A DNA stretch of 64,000 nt. It comes from Pteria penguin. Lineage: Eukaryota; Mollusca; Bivalvia; Pterioida; Pteriidae. Made by a program: the position numbers and the translations under genes. This document shows positions 41,816-53,259 of this stretch, in pieces. Below the pieces are notes generated by a model, which was not told where the DNA came from, made no database searches, and saw only the letters and a list, made by a program, of their open reading frames with translations. Each line of letters begins with the position of its first letter. The stretch's first letter is position 1. The stretch lies in assembly GCA_035048485.1 (NCBI GenBank), contig CM068592.1, positions 31,246,001 through 31,310,000 of the forward strand, written 5' to 3'.

Positions 41816-44040
41816 TAATCATTGATAAATGATACTAAAATATCAAAGAATATAACTACTTATTTAAAAAAATGTATTTTTCTTTTCTTTTCTATTCTTC
41901 ACTCCCCCCCCCTCGCCTTTTGACAATTTGATTTTCATGTACATTTGTTTGTTGTTTTACATGTATGTCCCATCCATCAATATTATTTCACGCGTTTATT
42001 GATAACATCCGCATGACACGTAGAACTGAAATTCTGAGTTACGGAAAGGACCTGCTAAAGGCAAGGAAGGGTCTACATACCAACGCATGTCATCACGCGG
42101 GACCTCGAGAGGTTTCTTTTTTTTTATCTCGTCCACATACCATCACTTGAGATCTTAAGAATTTTTTTTTAATGCCATCCAAATAACATCGAGTATTACT
42201 TGCACATCATAAACCGTCGGCAACTATCGACATGTTCATTTCCCATTTATTATTATTTCGTCTGAATTTAAAAAAAGGTGCCAAATAACACACTGAAACA
42301 GTTGGCTGTAGATATTTGAGTTTAATGTGTTTACATTGTATTTTGAGTCGATCATTGCAATTTGAGTCGTGGCGAACATAGAAGATGATACTTACTTCAT
42401 AGTGAAAATACCGTATCAGCCAAAGAGCACCTGTCCTTGTTCGTTGATCAATGGCCGTTGTCAAGTGTTTATTTCTAGAGAAATTGGTAATAAGAGATAT
42501 TTAGTGTTATTAATACTTGTAGATGGTATGGTCGAAATATGATGCATTAGAAGTGTTATTAAATGAAGAAGTAAGATTGGTTATACCATAGTGTATATAT
42601 ATATATCAGCCAAGAGGAAAACAAGAAGTAAATCTCATCTTCATTAACACATAATGATTCGTTAATATAATTAAAATTACTTTTCCAAAATTGGGAATGT
42701 GGTGTACAATGAATCTCATCAATGTCTCTTATATGTAAAGGAAGCAGATGGTACTCCAGCCGTGCGTAGTTAGTTTACAGTAGATGTCGACGTAGCCGCA
42801 AGATATGGCCTTATTTTTGAATAATGTTGCGGGGATTAAGGTAACCATTCCTTGTATCTCTTCTTACACTTTTGATAAACAGGACATTTGCGCTTTTTGG
42901 TGCCAAAAGTAGTGCTTATCGATCCATTTATCAAAAGTGAAAATTGAGGAAATGTAGAAAAAGTTCTGGGTCTTTTTGTGTGACAGTGTTATCCAAAAAG
43001 GGCAGCCACAAACGAACTAACCGGAAATGTAAAATGGAGCTATAGAAAAGTCTGTGTGGTGCCTTCTTATAACAGATGGGGAGAGGCGGTGTTAGGTGTT
43101 ATTATTAGCTGTTTACTAAATGTTTTAGCAGGACACTTGCTTTGTTTGATGCCGGCCGATCAAAAGGGTAAATAAAAAAAGACAAACGAACACCTCTCTT
43201 CTCAAAAAAAAAAAAAAAAAAAAAAAAAATAGGTGAAATCGTTTTACAATTTAGGTCAAACTTGAAATTGGTCTTTCACAGATTTCGATAATTGTCCCGC
43301 TGATTGTCCATGTGAATTTAGAATGATCAAGTTAAATTATGGCTAGAATTCCAATGTCATGTTCAGATTTAAAAACTTAACAGGAAAACATTGTTTTATT
43401 TACAAGAGCCTGATTTTAGTGTGAATCTATGTGATCAATAAATGGCATTAAGAGCAAAGGGAACCTGATGCGATAACAATACATGGAGTTAAATTCTCAT
43501 CGAGGACAAATTGCCAATAAATATTTCTTCCAAAATTCGTATAGGAAAAAATGAATATATAACCAAACATACATTAGGAAAACATGCAAATAAATGTAGA
43601 TGCGTGTTCACATATTGCTCATAATAAATATAGAACATATATACCTTTTAGTTTTGTGCACCAGATGCGCATTTCGACAACTTATGTCTCTTCAGTGATG
43701 CTCGTGGCCGAATGGTTGGAATTCTCATGCTATATAAATATTTGAAGAGCATAAGCAGTATTAAGTGTTCGATTTGTATTTATAAGAAGTAGTAGGAGTT
43801 GTCGTAGTAAGAATATTGTATGTGAAATTTTGACGGGAAGGAACTACAATGTATGTTCTTTGTATTTGTTAGATCTGAAACGCAATACATTATTGTACAT
43901 ATAGGTAGTGTAAAATTGATGACACTCGCCGTAAAACCAAATAACATCCATTGCCGCTACATGTAACGCATGTAGATAGGGCCTTGTATTAAAATATATA
44001 GGGTCTTTAGTGGTCGAGTTTTTCTTTCTTTCTTTTTTTC
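41816..44040. other. No gene recognised; poly-A tract
   Basis: AT-rich. Contains a homopolymer A run at about 43206-43229 and a short TA run near 42594. No exon or RNA gene is supported. Confidence 0.55.
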
Positions 44041-44044
44041 TTTC

Positions 44045-44210
44045 TTTCTTTTTCTTTTTTCTTTTTGCGTCACTCCAAATAATTTCGCTAAAATGATAAC
44101 GACAGATGCCTGTGTGCATTGCGTCTACCGTGACAGGGGACCTCGGTTTTTGGTGTCATACGAAAGACACGACATCGACCACCCGTCGGTGCCTAGACCT
44201 CCACGTCACG
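44045..44210 (-). mobile_element. SINE fragment, minus strand
   Basis: ACGACAGATGCCTGTGTGCA, CGTGACAGGGGACCTCGGTT and GTGTCATACGAAAGACACGA are the tail and body of the 47812-type SINE in reverse. The tRNA-like head is missing. A T-rich CTTT microsatellite (44022-44065) flanks it. Confidence 0.6.
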
Positions 44211-44440
44211 AGACGATCACGATACATTCTAATGAGTAACGAGTTTACAATGATAATGACAATGACAATATTTATTTCTCATAAATGTACATGAATGCAT
44301 TGAAGAGAAAGTATAAACTATAATAACATATATATAGTACATGCGTGAAGATTATTACAAATGTATTTATAAATATCATAGTATAAGCGGTAATAAATAC
44401 AATATGTGTATAATTAATAAACGACGATGGATTTTAAAGT

Positions 44441-45420
44441 TCAGAACAAGTGAGTTGAGAATTTAACCCGGGGGCAAACTCTCTCTTTAACGACTTCAAT
44501 AAATTTACATAGCTTCTTACGTAAATTGACATTAGTAGATTGAAAAAGTTCTTTGAATTTTTGAGAATTTGGTCCTAGACAATAAATATTAGGAATATAT
44601 AGGTTTTTAACGTGCATAATATCATAATTATTACAATCGAAAAGGTTATGAAATTCATCTCCGATTTCATTTGTATTACACATGTGACACTTTCTATCTT
44701 CTCTTGGTACGTTATTCCAGCGGCCAGTTTCAATAGGTAATTTAAAATTACATGTTCTAAATTTACAAAGTATTTTGGCCGCTTTAGATGGCAATATATT
44801 TAAATATTTTTCAAATTGTAAATCATCTTTAAAAATTATATAATTACAACATTTTGATGAATTAAAAACACAACTTCTCCAGTTTTGTAAATATTGGTCA
44901 GTAAGGATTTTTCGGACTTCCAACTTTAACCATTGTATATTACAATTAAAAGGTTAATCCCATAAGTAAGTCTACATTCATTTAAAATATTTTTGACAAA
45001 TTTCAACCATGGTGATGAGTGTGTATACATTAATTTATATAACATCGATGAAATTTTATCATCATGGTGGAAATGTAGTTTTGACCAGAATGTAATAACT
45101 CTTATTTTAACATTTATCATAAGTGGGTATCTGCCAAGTTCACCATAAGCCATAGCATTTGGAGTTTTGTTATTAACATTTAAAATATATTTACAAAACT
45201 TAAGATGTAATTTTTCAATTAGTATCAAATTGGCAAATCCCCATATTTCAGAACCATATTATAATATAGGTTGTATAATTTTATCAAACAGATTTAGTTG
45301 ACAATAAATAGATAGGTGATTTCTTTTAGCCTTGGATAGAACACTGTATATGGCTTTAACTGTTTTATCGTATTGCTGTTTAATATTATTACGTGTCTTG
45401 TTAGAATGCCCTATATATAG
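44441..45420 (-). pseudogene. LINE ORF2 3' fragment, minus strand, frameshifted
   Basis: Minus-strand frames 45228-44926 and 44923-44441 form one LINE C-terminus broken by a stop/frameshift. The first gives IEKLHLKFCKYILNVNNKTP and YGELGRYPLMINVKIR, a block after the reverse transcriptase found in many mollusc LINEs. The second gives RKCHMCNTNEIGDEFHNLFD, the Cys-x2-Cys...GDE-x-H knuckle. Upstream sequence to about 45420 continues the match (QLNLFDK, YGSEIWGFAN) with a stop. The polymerase core is missing, so the copy is 5' truncated. Same superfamily as 10200-10622. Confidence 0.85.
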
Positions 45421-47460
45421 CTCTCATCTGGCAAGTCTGGGTACTCGGGTCTGGCCAAATGGGTATACATGGTAAAGGTCGGAATTATTCTTACGTGGAA
45501 TAACCCTGGTATGCATGACGTTAATTAAACAATTACAAACATTGAAATCCACAAAGAAAGCCATATATCATTCCGGCAGTTTCATAAGTTAAGAAATACA
45601 TTTTGTTATTGCAAAAGCCTCTGTGTATTATTGGAACATCTAACGTTCCATTGCTCTACCGTTCTCATTCGGTTGAATTTGACTGCTCAGTTTTGCAGGA
45701 ACAACCAGAACGAATAATATATTTATGAAACTATAGTTTTCTTTTACTGTAAGTAGGTATCTCGGGACTTGCTTGCGACTGACCGGCAACTGATTCGTCT
45801 GATTTCTATATGTTACAAACAGATTTGACAACATGATTATTAGCATTCAGAGTTGTCGTTCCCGTTTCGGGAAAGATAACTCTGGTTAGAGATTAACTTA
45901 AGTGTGAACGAGGCTGAAGAGTTCAATTGCTAGAGCGTTCACAGGATGTCAGGGGCGGACACAGAGTAGGAGGATGTTAGTAGTGGTGGTGCTTACAAAG
46001 CAAGATGAAGCCCCATGCTGTATTGAGGCGCGTAGTGCTGATAGGGGATTGGTATGGGAGTAGGTCATCCCCTCCCGAGGAGGGAGGTTTTGGGCCTTTC
46101 CAGAAAAAAATTTGGAAAATTGACATAAATTACCCAATCTGAGATCATTTTTTCTTCGTCATTTTATTGGTGGGGGGGGGGAGGGGCAAATTTGTTAGGC
46201 AAATTGCCATTTTGCCTATATTAATGCTACGACGACATTATACAATCATAGATTCCTCTATTTTATGTAATTCTTGTCCCGATGTTGGATGTATAAGTTT
46301 GATCACCATGGGATGAAAAAGGCTAACGCCAATTGCATTGGATTAGTATTACAGTTAAGTTCTCCAAAATAACACAAGTAAAACTGACTGGATTGCGTAC
46401 ACTATGGAATATCATGCCTTGTTTCATCAATTTTAAAATGAAATACTTGACGAAACACAAAACTCTCTCTCTCTCTCTCTCTCTCTAAAACTCGTATTAT
46501 AAACTGGAAAGGGGTGGTGGTTAATACGTAACTGACGTACAGGGTCTGACGCTGAATCTGAGAGTTTAATCATCATTACTGTATTCTGAAAAATGTACTA
46601 CAGAATTGAAAATCATATGCATGTACACATTAAGGCTAAGTTCAAACATTGACACCAAAAACTGAAGATCCGCAGGTTACCGATGGTGATACGTGCTTAA
46701 GAGCTTCACTTCAACAGGTAGTGACTCCCTCGTTTCTATCTTGGCACTAAAAAAAGATATAACCTCCAATGTACGTGGCGGAAGGGTACTTGACAATGAC
46801 ATTTCTAGATTCCTGTATCACTTTACTTAAAGCGTCGTAGGCTATGTGTTTACCTGGCGTAAAGCGAACGTTTCAAACTTTTAAACCAAGAAATTAATGT
46901 TCACTCTTCTGTTGTGACATGTGAGTGAATCTGATATAAATGTCATGTTTTAAATTTTGTATATACCACCCCACCTACATTTTTACTGTTTACTCCGTTT
47001 TTCTCTGCTTCTATGAATGCAATGCATCCTGTAAGCAAAGTAAAGCTAAGCTTCCATGGTGCATAACACAATCATTTAAAATGATAAATTCACTGGTTGA
47101 TTGATTGATATTAATTATTTTTTGTCCCGCTCGATACAGTTTGAACTTTGACCTACCAGGCAGACCCACCCATTGCATGACTACGGTTGTTATGGCATGG
47201 AGCTTTGGCGGTTTTTACCTTCTCGTCCGATGACAGGTAAAACAACAAAAACGACAACAACAACAACAACAACAAAAACAATAACAAGAGCAGCAACAAC
47301 AACAACAATATCATCAACAACAACAACAACCCAGGGTGTACCTATGTCCTGTCCCTTGTTTTACATGAGAAATTGATTGATATTACATTCATACAAAAAT
47401 AACAATTCATAATGAGAATCAATTTTAATTCAGTTCTTAAGATACGAGCTATTAATTAAT
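45421..47460. other. No gene recognised
   Basis: Unique AT-rich DNA with a (CT)n tract at about 46463-46486, a poly-G run at 46170-46180 and a CAA-rich stretch at 47240-47332. Frames here lack recognisable domains. Confidence 0.55.
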
Positions 47461-47811
<351 letters not shown>

Positions 47812-47813
<2 letters not shown>

Positions 47814-48058
47814 CCTGTGTGGCCCAGTGGATGAGGAGCTCAGCTTGTAACCGAAAGGTAAAGGGTTCGATTCCCGCCGTGGCATACCGGTGTTCTGTCT
47901 TTCGGATGAGACAGTAAAAGCCGAGGTCCGGTGTCAGGATAGGCGTGGCAGATGAAAGATCTCTCACTGCTTCGGGAGGGTTCTTTGCAAAGGTAAAATT
48001 TCTATGCAATACATCTAGCAGATGCCGTCACGATATACATGAAATAATCGAGGAGTGA
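47812..48058 (+). mobile_element. tRNA-derived SINE, best copy
   Basis: The head has a good box A (TGGCCCAGTGGA) and box B (GGTTCGATTCC) at tRNA spacing. It ends at CCGTGGCA, which pairs poorly with the 5' end, so it is not a functional tRNA. The body has CTGTCTTTCGGATGAGACAG, AAAGCCGAGGTCCGGTGTCA and TGGCAGATGAAAGATCTCTC. The 3' part has GCAATACATCTAGCAGATGC and CGTCACGATATACATGAAAT. This is the reference copy for the family in the window. Confidence 0.85.
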
Positions 48059-48059
48059 T

Positions 48060-48941
48060 TATTATTATCATCATCATCATTAATTTAATTTTCTTTTCTT
48101 TTCTTTTCCTTCGGTTTATTTTTAGTTTTATTTTTGTTTGTTTAGAGAGAGAGAAAGAGAGAGAGAGAGAGGAGAGGGGGGGGGGGGTTATTAACACACG
48201 TTAGCATTGTAGCATACATACCCCTGGTTTCGCTAACGTGTGTCAGTCCTAAGGCCTTGGCCCTACATGTCATATTTGTCAGTCAATAATACACTATTGT
48301 TGAGAGTGAAATACAAGAAAGGGATTTAATTATCGCAGAATTAAATCTGTCTCCACAAAATTTTGCTTTTAAAAGTAACCTAGCGACTCGACTTGGGGTC
48401 TGCCCGCTCCCTTTTACCTACACAATGACTGGTCAGATGAAATTCGATCATACGCGGATGAGCTGAATGGGCGAAATCAAGTACGAACAATACTCGAGAA
48501 ACGAAAACAACAGCTTCAACGAAAACTTTAAGGAGAATACATAAATTTACTGTTGAGGGATATACCTTTGTACATAAGAATAAGGTCAAATTGGGTGTGT
48601 GAGAGCGAAAATTCAACACTTGAACGGGGACAGATTCGCATTGTTGTGTACGTCAAAAAGTGTTATAGTTAAGTGTCTCGCAATGTATGGGCTACCGTAA
48701 TTACAGGTCCAGGGGGCGACATTTTGTCTTCAGCCCTCATCTATCATCTGTGTGTTTTGAACAGTGTGGGAGATGTAAGGTGCAGTGTGTAATGTTTTAG
48801 GGATCTAATGCAATGAGTTTATCTTCTACTTGAAATAACGGTAAGTGCGGCGGTTGTATATACCCACGGGCGATAACAAGAACATGATAGGTATGGCGGG
48901 ATTTTAAAAAATGTAGGGAAAATTGTGGAAATTTTCTGTAT
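48060..48941. other. No gene recognised
   Basis: ATC and GA microsatellites (48061-48082, 48143-48175) and a poly-G run lead into AT-rich unique sequence. I see nothing assignable. Confidence 0.5.
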
Positions 48942-49042
48942 ATACTGTCTTTTTCTAACTTAAAATTTTTATGATTTAAAGTGGGCACATGTATTGTGCT
49001 CACTTTAAATCATAAAAATTTAAAGTTAGAAAAAGACAATAT
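48942..49042. repeat. Near-perfect 43-bp inverted repeat (hairpin, 5-nt loop)
   Basis: Arms 48947-48989 and 48995-49037 pair over 43 bp with two non-Watson-Crick positions, one of them a G-T pair. Pairing resumes outside after one mismatch to 48942/49042. The loop is TGTAT. The left arm starts GTCTTTTTCTAACTTAAAAT and the right arm ends TTAGAAAAAGAC. It could be a palindromic MITE or a hairpin RNA precursor. Confidence 0.9.
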
Positions 49043-49716
49043 TGTAACCACTTTTTATAATTTTGCGAAAAAATGAATCACGATATGTTCATAAAATAAA
49101 CAAGATTTCTATTTCGGAATATCTCGTCTTCGATTAATTAGCGATAAATCAGCTTAAAATATTAGAGGTGTATGCAATGACAATGATACAAAATAATGGC
49201 ATCAATAGGTAATGTTACATTTAATACATCTTACCATGACATTCAAATATATTAACAGAATACTGTTATAGTCCTATCGATTTTAAAGACAAGTGGGTTC
49301 AACTAGGAAATTATTTTAAAATGCAAATTTTAAGCATGAAATTTAATCCAAGTCTTTCCATCAATTTTTGCTTCAACCAACACCGGTACCAGTTCACGTT
49401 CTTTTTTTTTTTCCCTCCATCGATGAAAATTGCTTCTATCATGTATGTTGTATGCATCACTTCTAGACAAACGATACTAGTCATAATATTGTACATTTGT
49501 TTAATCACCCTCTTGTGTGACCTAATCCATACTGACTCCTGACTTAGTGTTAATACTATAAGCAGTGGTGATCCACAGTTAACACGATAAATTCTCATCA
49601 GAAACATTTATCAATCGACCGCTTTAATTTCACACGTGAATCTGTGATTTACTATTTATACCAATATATAACATAACACGTATTCATTCATTAATTTTTT
49701 CATTCACATGGTTTGC

Positions 49717-49897
49717 ATGCGCGGATACAGAGGGGGGGGGGGTTAGGGGGGTCTGCCCCCCCCCCCCGGGAATCCGAAAATTTTATCAAAAAAGGTAATA
49801 TTTGGGCATTTTTGGGGTTGGACCCCCCTCTCGTCTAAGAGAAAAAATTACCTTTTTGGTTGGACCCCCTCTAACAAAAAATTCTGGATCCGCGCAT
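49717..49897. mobile_element. 181-bp MITE with 7-bp target-site duplication
   Basis: Ends are ATGCGCGGATACAGA and TCTGGATCCGCGCAT, inverted with one mismatch. Flanking GGTTTGC occurs at 49710-49716 and 49898-49904, a clean 7-bp duplication. The interior is G/C-homopolymer rich with TTGGACCCCC motifs. No coding capacity. Diverged relatives lie at 50657-50839 and 58159-58303. Confidence 0.85.
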
Positions 49898-50242
49898 GGT
49901 TTGCGAAAAAGGAGGTGTAGTTTAAGGTATAGCTTATTAGCTTTCGGCTTTGCTTGGAACAAATAGTCGGATATGCAGTGCATATATACAATACATGTAT
50001 GAATACATAATTATTGTAATAGTAAGCAGGGTAAAACTAAGAGATATGGACAATTAATATTATAATTTATAATTCAGCACAAAGTACCGTTGTATAATAA
50101 ATCAAACAGAAGTTATACTGCTATTCATGAAAACTATATGACTTGGTCGGATGAATGAAGATTCAACGATTTTCACAAGACTTTCCTGCTGTTAAAGGTC
50201 TACCCCATTCCTGGTCCAGGAAAATGACAAGGTCTGCCACTA

Positions 50243-50283
50243 TACCAGATCAGAGACCTATATAAACATGTATATATGTCTCT
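50243..50283. repeat. Palindrome TCAGAGAC...GTCTCTGA
   Basis: TCAGAGACCTATATAAACATG then TATATATGTCTCTGA folds as an imperfect hairpin. It is related to the perfect one at 54003-54040 (both use AGAGAC, a TATATA tract, ATGT and GTCTCT). Confidence 0.7.
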
Positions 50284-50656
50284 GACCAGATCGGTGATTT
50301 TATAAATGAACTTCTGTTTCCTTACTTCGTTCATTCCTTCACCTATATGTGTATTGTGAATCAAGTAAACAAGGAACTTGATAAATGATTGTTTAGACAG
50401 AATTGCAGGATGTAAAGATGGTTGTACTTTGGATTGATAACATTAAATACAGATGCCATTCAATAAATCAAAGCAAAATGTATACATTTTAAAAAGATAT
50501 AAGGATTTTCGTCCAAGATGCGCATTCGATTTGTATTTCCAGAAAACAATATTAAGTGTACATGTAGTTTTAATAGCATATGATGTGGTGCAAGGTTCGA
50601 CGCCAAGGCTGTGTCACTTTATTGAAGAGATGGCTACCGTCCAGTTTCCATGTCAG

Positions 50657-50839
50657 GCGTGGATCAAAAAATTATGCCGAGAAGGGGTCCATTCCCAATG
50701 AATTTTCCAAGAGGGGGACCAAACATGCTTTTTTGTGTAAAATTACTGTATTTTAATCGAAAAATAAGGGAAAAGTCATTTTCGCCGAATCTCAGGGTGG
50801 GTCCAGACTCCCGGTCTACCCCTCTGGATCTGCGCATTT
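50657..50839. mobile_element. Diverged copy of the 49717 MITE family
   Basis: Left end CAGGCGTGGATCAAAAA, right end CCTCTGGATCTGCGCAT. The interior has GAGGGGGACCAAACATGC and GGGTGGGTCCAGACTCCC. No clear target duplication remains. Confidence 0.6.
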
Positions 50840-50899
50840 AATAAGGAATCAGAGTTCATTGCATCTTTTAAATAGATATTCCACATGTCGTAATGTTAT

Positions 50900-52745
50900 T
50901 AAAATTTTAAAAGCAACGCAAACCCCCCAAATACCCAGTTAATGATCAGTTATGTGCAGCGCTGAATACTTGGTTGATTATTGTATAAATTCTCACCAAT
51001 ATATTGGTGGTACCTGCTCGGTGCCTTGCCCAATAAATTTTGATCTATGAGACGGACCCACCTGAAGCAGGTTTGTGTTTTATATATGTATGCCAACGTC
51101 AAGTATGACATGCAACATGGGATTTTTTTTACTGTGTCAGTGGAAGGACAGGGCACTAACTTGACACTGACTGCTTGGCAAGAAATGTGGTAAAAGTTCA
51201 GCTGACATGAGCGATTGTAAGAGAACCATGTAAGCTGTGTAATGTGTTTCATGGAAACGTGTGGGGTCTCTGTGGGCTGACATCATGTACGTTGACGGAT
51301 AGGATAAAAGCAAATGCCTTGCCCAAGTTTCTTATTTCTGACGTTGACACTAATACCCCCCTTTTTTTTGGGGGGGGGGGTGGTATTTAGTCCGAGATTT
51401 TCAGGCCATAAACCTTTTTTATATCGGCGTTTCAAAATGCGTTTATGGTAAGAGAATTTTAACAATATGACTTGTTACATATATACATGTATTGATTTAT
51501 CGTGTATTGATTTAAGCGTTGTTAAAAGTGGTGATATAAAAACTGAAAAACCGGGTACTGGGACGATGATATTTAGCATAGTTCTATAGTATGAATTGTT
51601 ACAACAATAGATTCCGTTGACCTGAATTTATTATAAGTTGAGTTATTCGAGTATAGAGCGTTCCCATACAAACTTGTTTTCTTCAAATTAGCTAGAGTTA
51701 TGTCCCTCATTGACGTACAGCTCTCCGATTTTATCCATCACTGCTAATACATAACAGCTTTTTTTCATCTATTTTTTGTAATATAATCGCATTGTATATC
51801 TAATTATTGAAAATTGTCAACTGATGAATTATAGTTACTAATTAATTGAGACTTAAGTCACTAAATTTGCCTTGATAGCTAGTAAATTTCTCAAAAATTT
51901 AATGAAGTTTACTTGGTAGTGTTGGAAAAGCCCGAGAGTTGAACTTCAACATCGCTGCTAGTTGTGTGACATCACATGGGAAGACTATTGTACTAGAGAC
52001 ATACACATGTAGACTACTTTTAGAATTAGAGAGTAGTCAATGTCTCTGACTGTACACCAAACATTGAAACATTTTGTTTTCAAAAGTAGTATTTCAAAGT
52101 ATTTCAGCATGAGTCGTTTGCTCCAGTAATCTACTTCTACACCATGCAGTATATATATATGTATATCTTTTTAGAACTATGAGGCAGTTTAACCCACTTG
52201 GGGGCCTCTCGTTCATACTATTTCATAAGTTTATGCATATGCTCCATAATGATTACATTAGCGATAGAACAAAGTGCGCGGTCGGCGACCGGATTAAGCC
52301 GATTAATGTGAGATTGAAGCCGATGTTTATACTTTCGTGAAATTTTGTTTACATAATGGCTTTATCTAACAGAGCAGCCTGGGGTAGGTTTGGCGTGGTT
52401 TTGATGCATGAAATGTTTGAAATAAAACAGTTCTCTGTTGATCTTGATGGACTATGAGCCGTGAGATTACTTTGTGTCATTTTAAGAAAAGATACAAATG
52501 TAATGTTCAGTGTGGTATGCATAGGCAAATCGGATTTGTGAATGAGATGGGGCACACCCCGTCCTTCTTTCTTTCTTTTTATTTTTTCTTCCTTTCCATA
52601 TCTTTTTATCATTATTATTATTTTTTTTGATGGCTAAAATATTGCCACAGGAAATTCTCTCTGGCCACCAAAGATTCTCGACGTGACATCACACTGAAAT
52701 CTAAAATGAAGATAATACCTGAAACATTCCGAGGATGACTTGGGG
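50900..52745. other. No gene recognised
   Basis: AT-rich unique sequence with a G/C homopolymer near 51357-51380. Short frames have no recognisable domain. Confidence 0.5.
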
Positions 52746-52750
52746 TGGGG

Positions 52751-52895
52751 GCGCCCTGGATACGCTGCCTACGCTTCTGATCTTTATATCTTGTAGTGAT
52801 ACCTGTGACAGCTCAGCGCCCTGGATACGCTTCCTACGCTTCTGATCTCCATATCTTGTAGTGATACCTGTGACAGCTTAGCGCCCTGGATAAAA
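52751..52895. repeat. 65-bp tandem repeat, 2.2 copies
   Basis: GCGCCCTGGATACGCTGCCT and CTTGTAGTGATACCTGTGAC recur with starts at 52751, 52816 and 52881 (period 65). Confidence 0.93.
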
Positions 52896-53199
52896 GTCGT
52901 CGGCAGTAATCGACTGCGGATTCAGGATCAAGGGAGAAGTGAACAAACCATATAAAAATGTAGTAATGATGACGACTTAATGTTTAATACATGATGATTT
53001 TTGGATAAACATTTGGAACTTCATTTTCCTCAAAATCTACTTGATTCTGTTTACCGTAAGGTCTCCGCTCAGAATCTTTTTTTTTGATTCCGGATATTTG
53101 TCTTTCGATAGTCATCGTATTATTTTGCACTTCGTGGAGTTATAGACACTGTTACACGCTGAAATACTGAAAAGTTTACACCATTTTGAGTTGGTTTGT

Positions 53200-53252
53200 C
53201 ACAAAAAAAAAAATAAATAAATAAAAAATAAATAAAAAAAAAAAAAAAAACT
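53200..53252. repeat. A-rich tract (A and AAAT runs)
   Basis: AAAAAAAAAATAAATAAATA-type stretch followed by 18 A. Possibly the tail of a retroposon, but no SINE or LINE body is seen upstream. Confidence 0.8.
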
Positions 53253-53259
53253 ACTTCCC

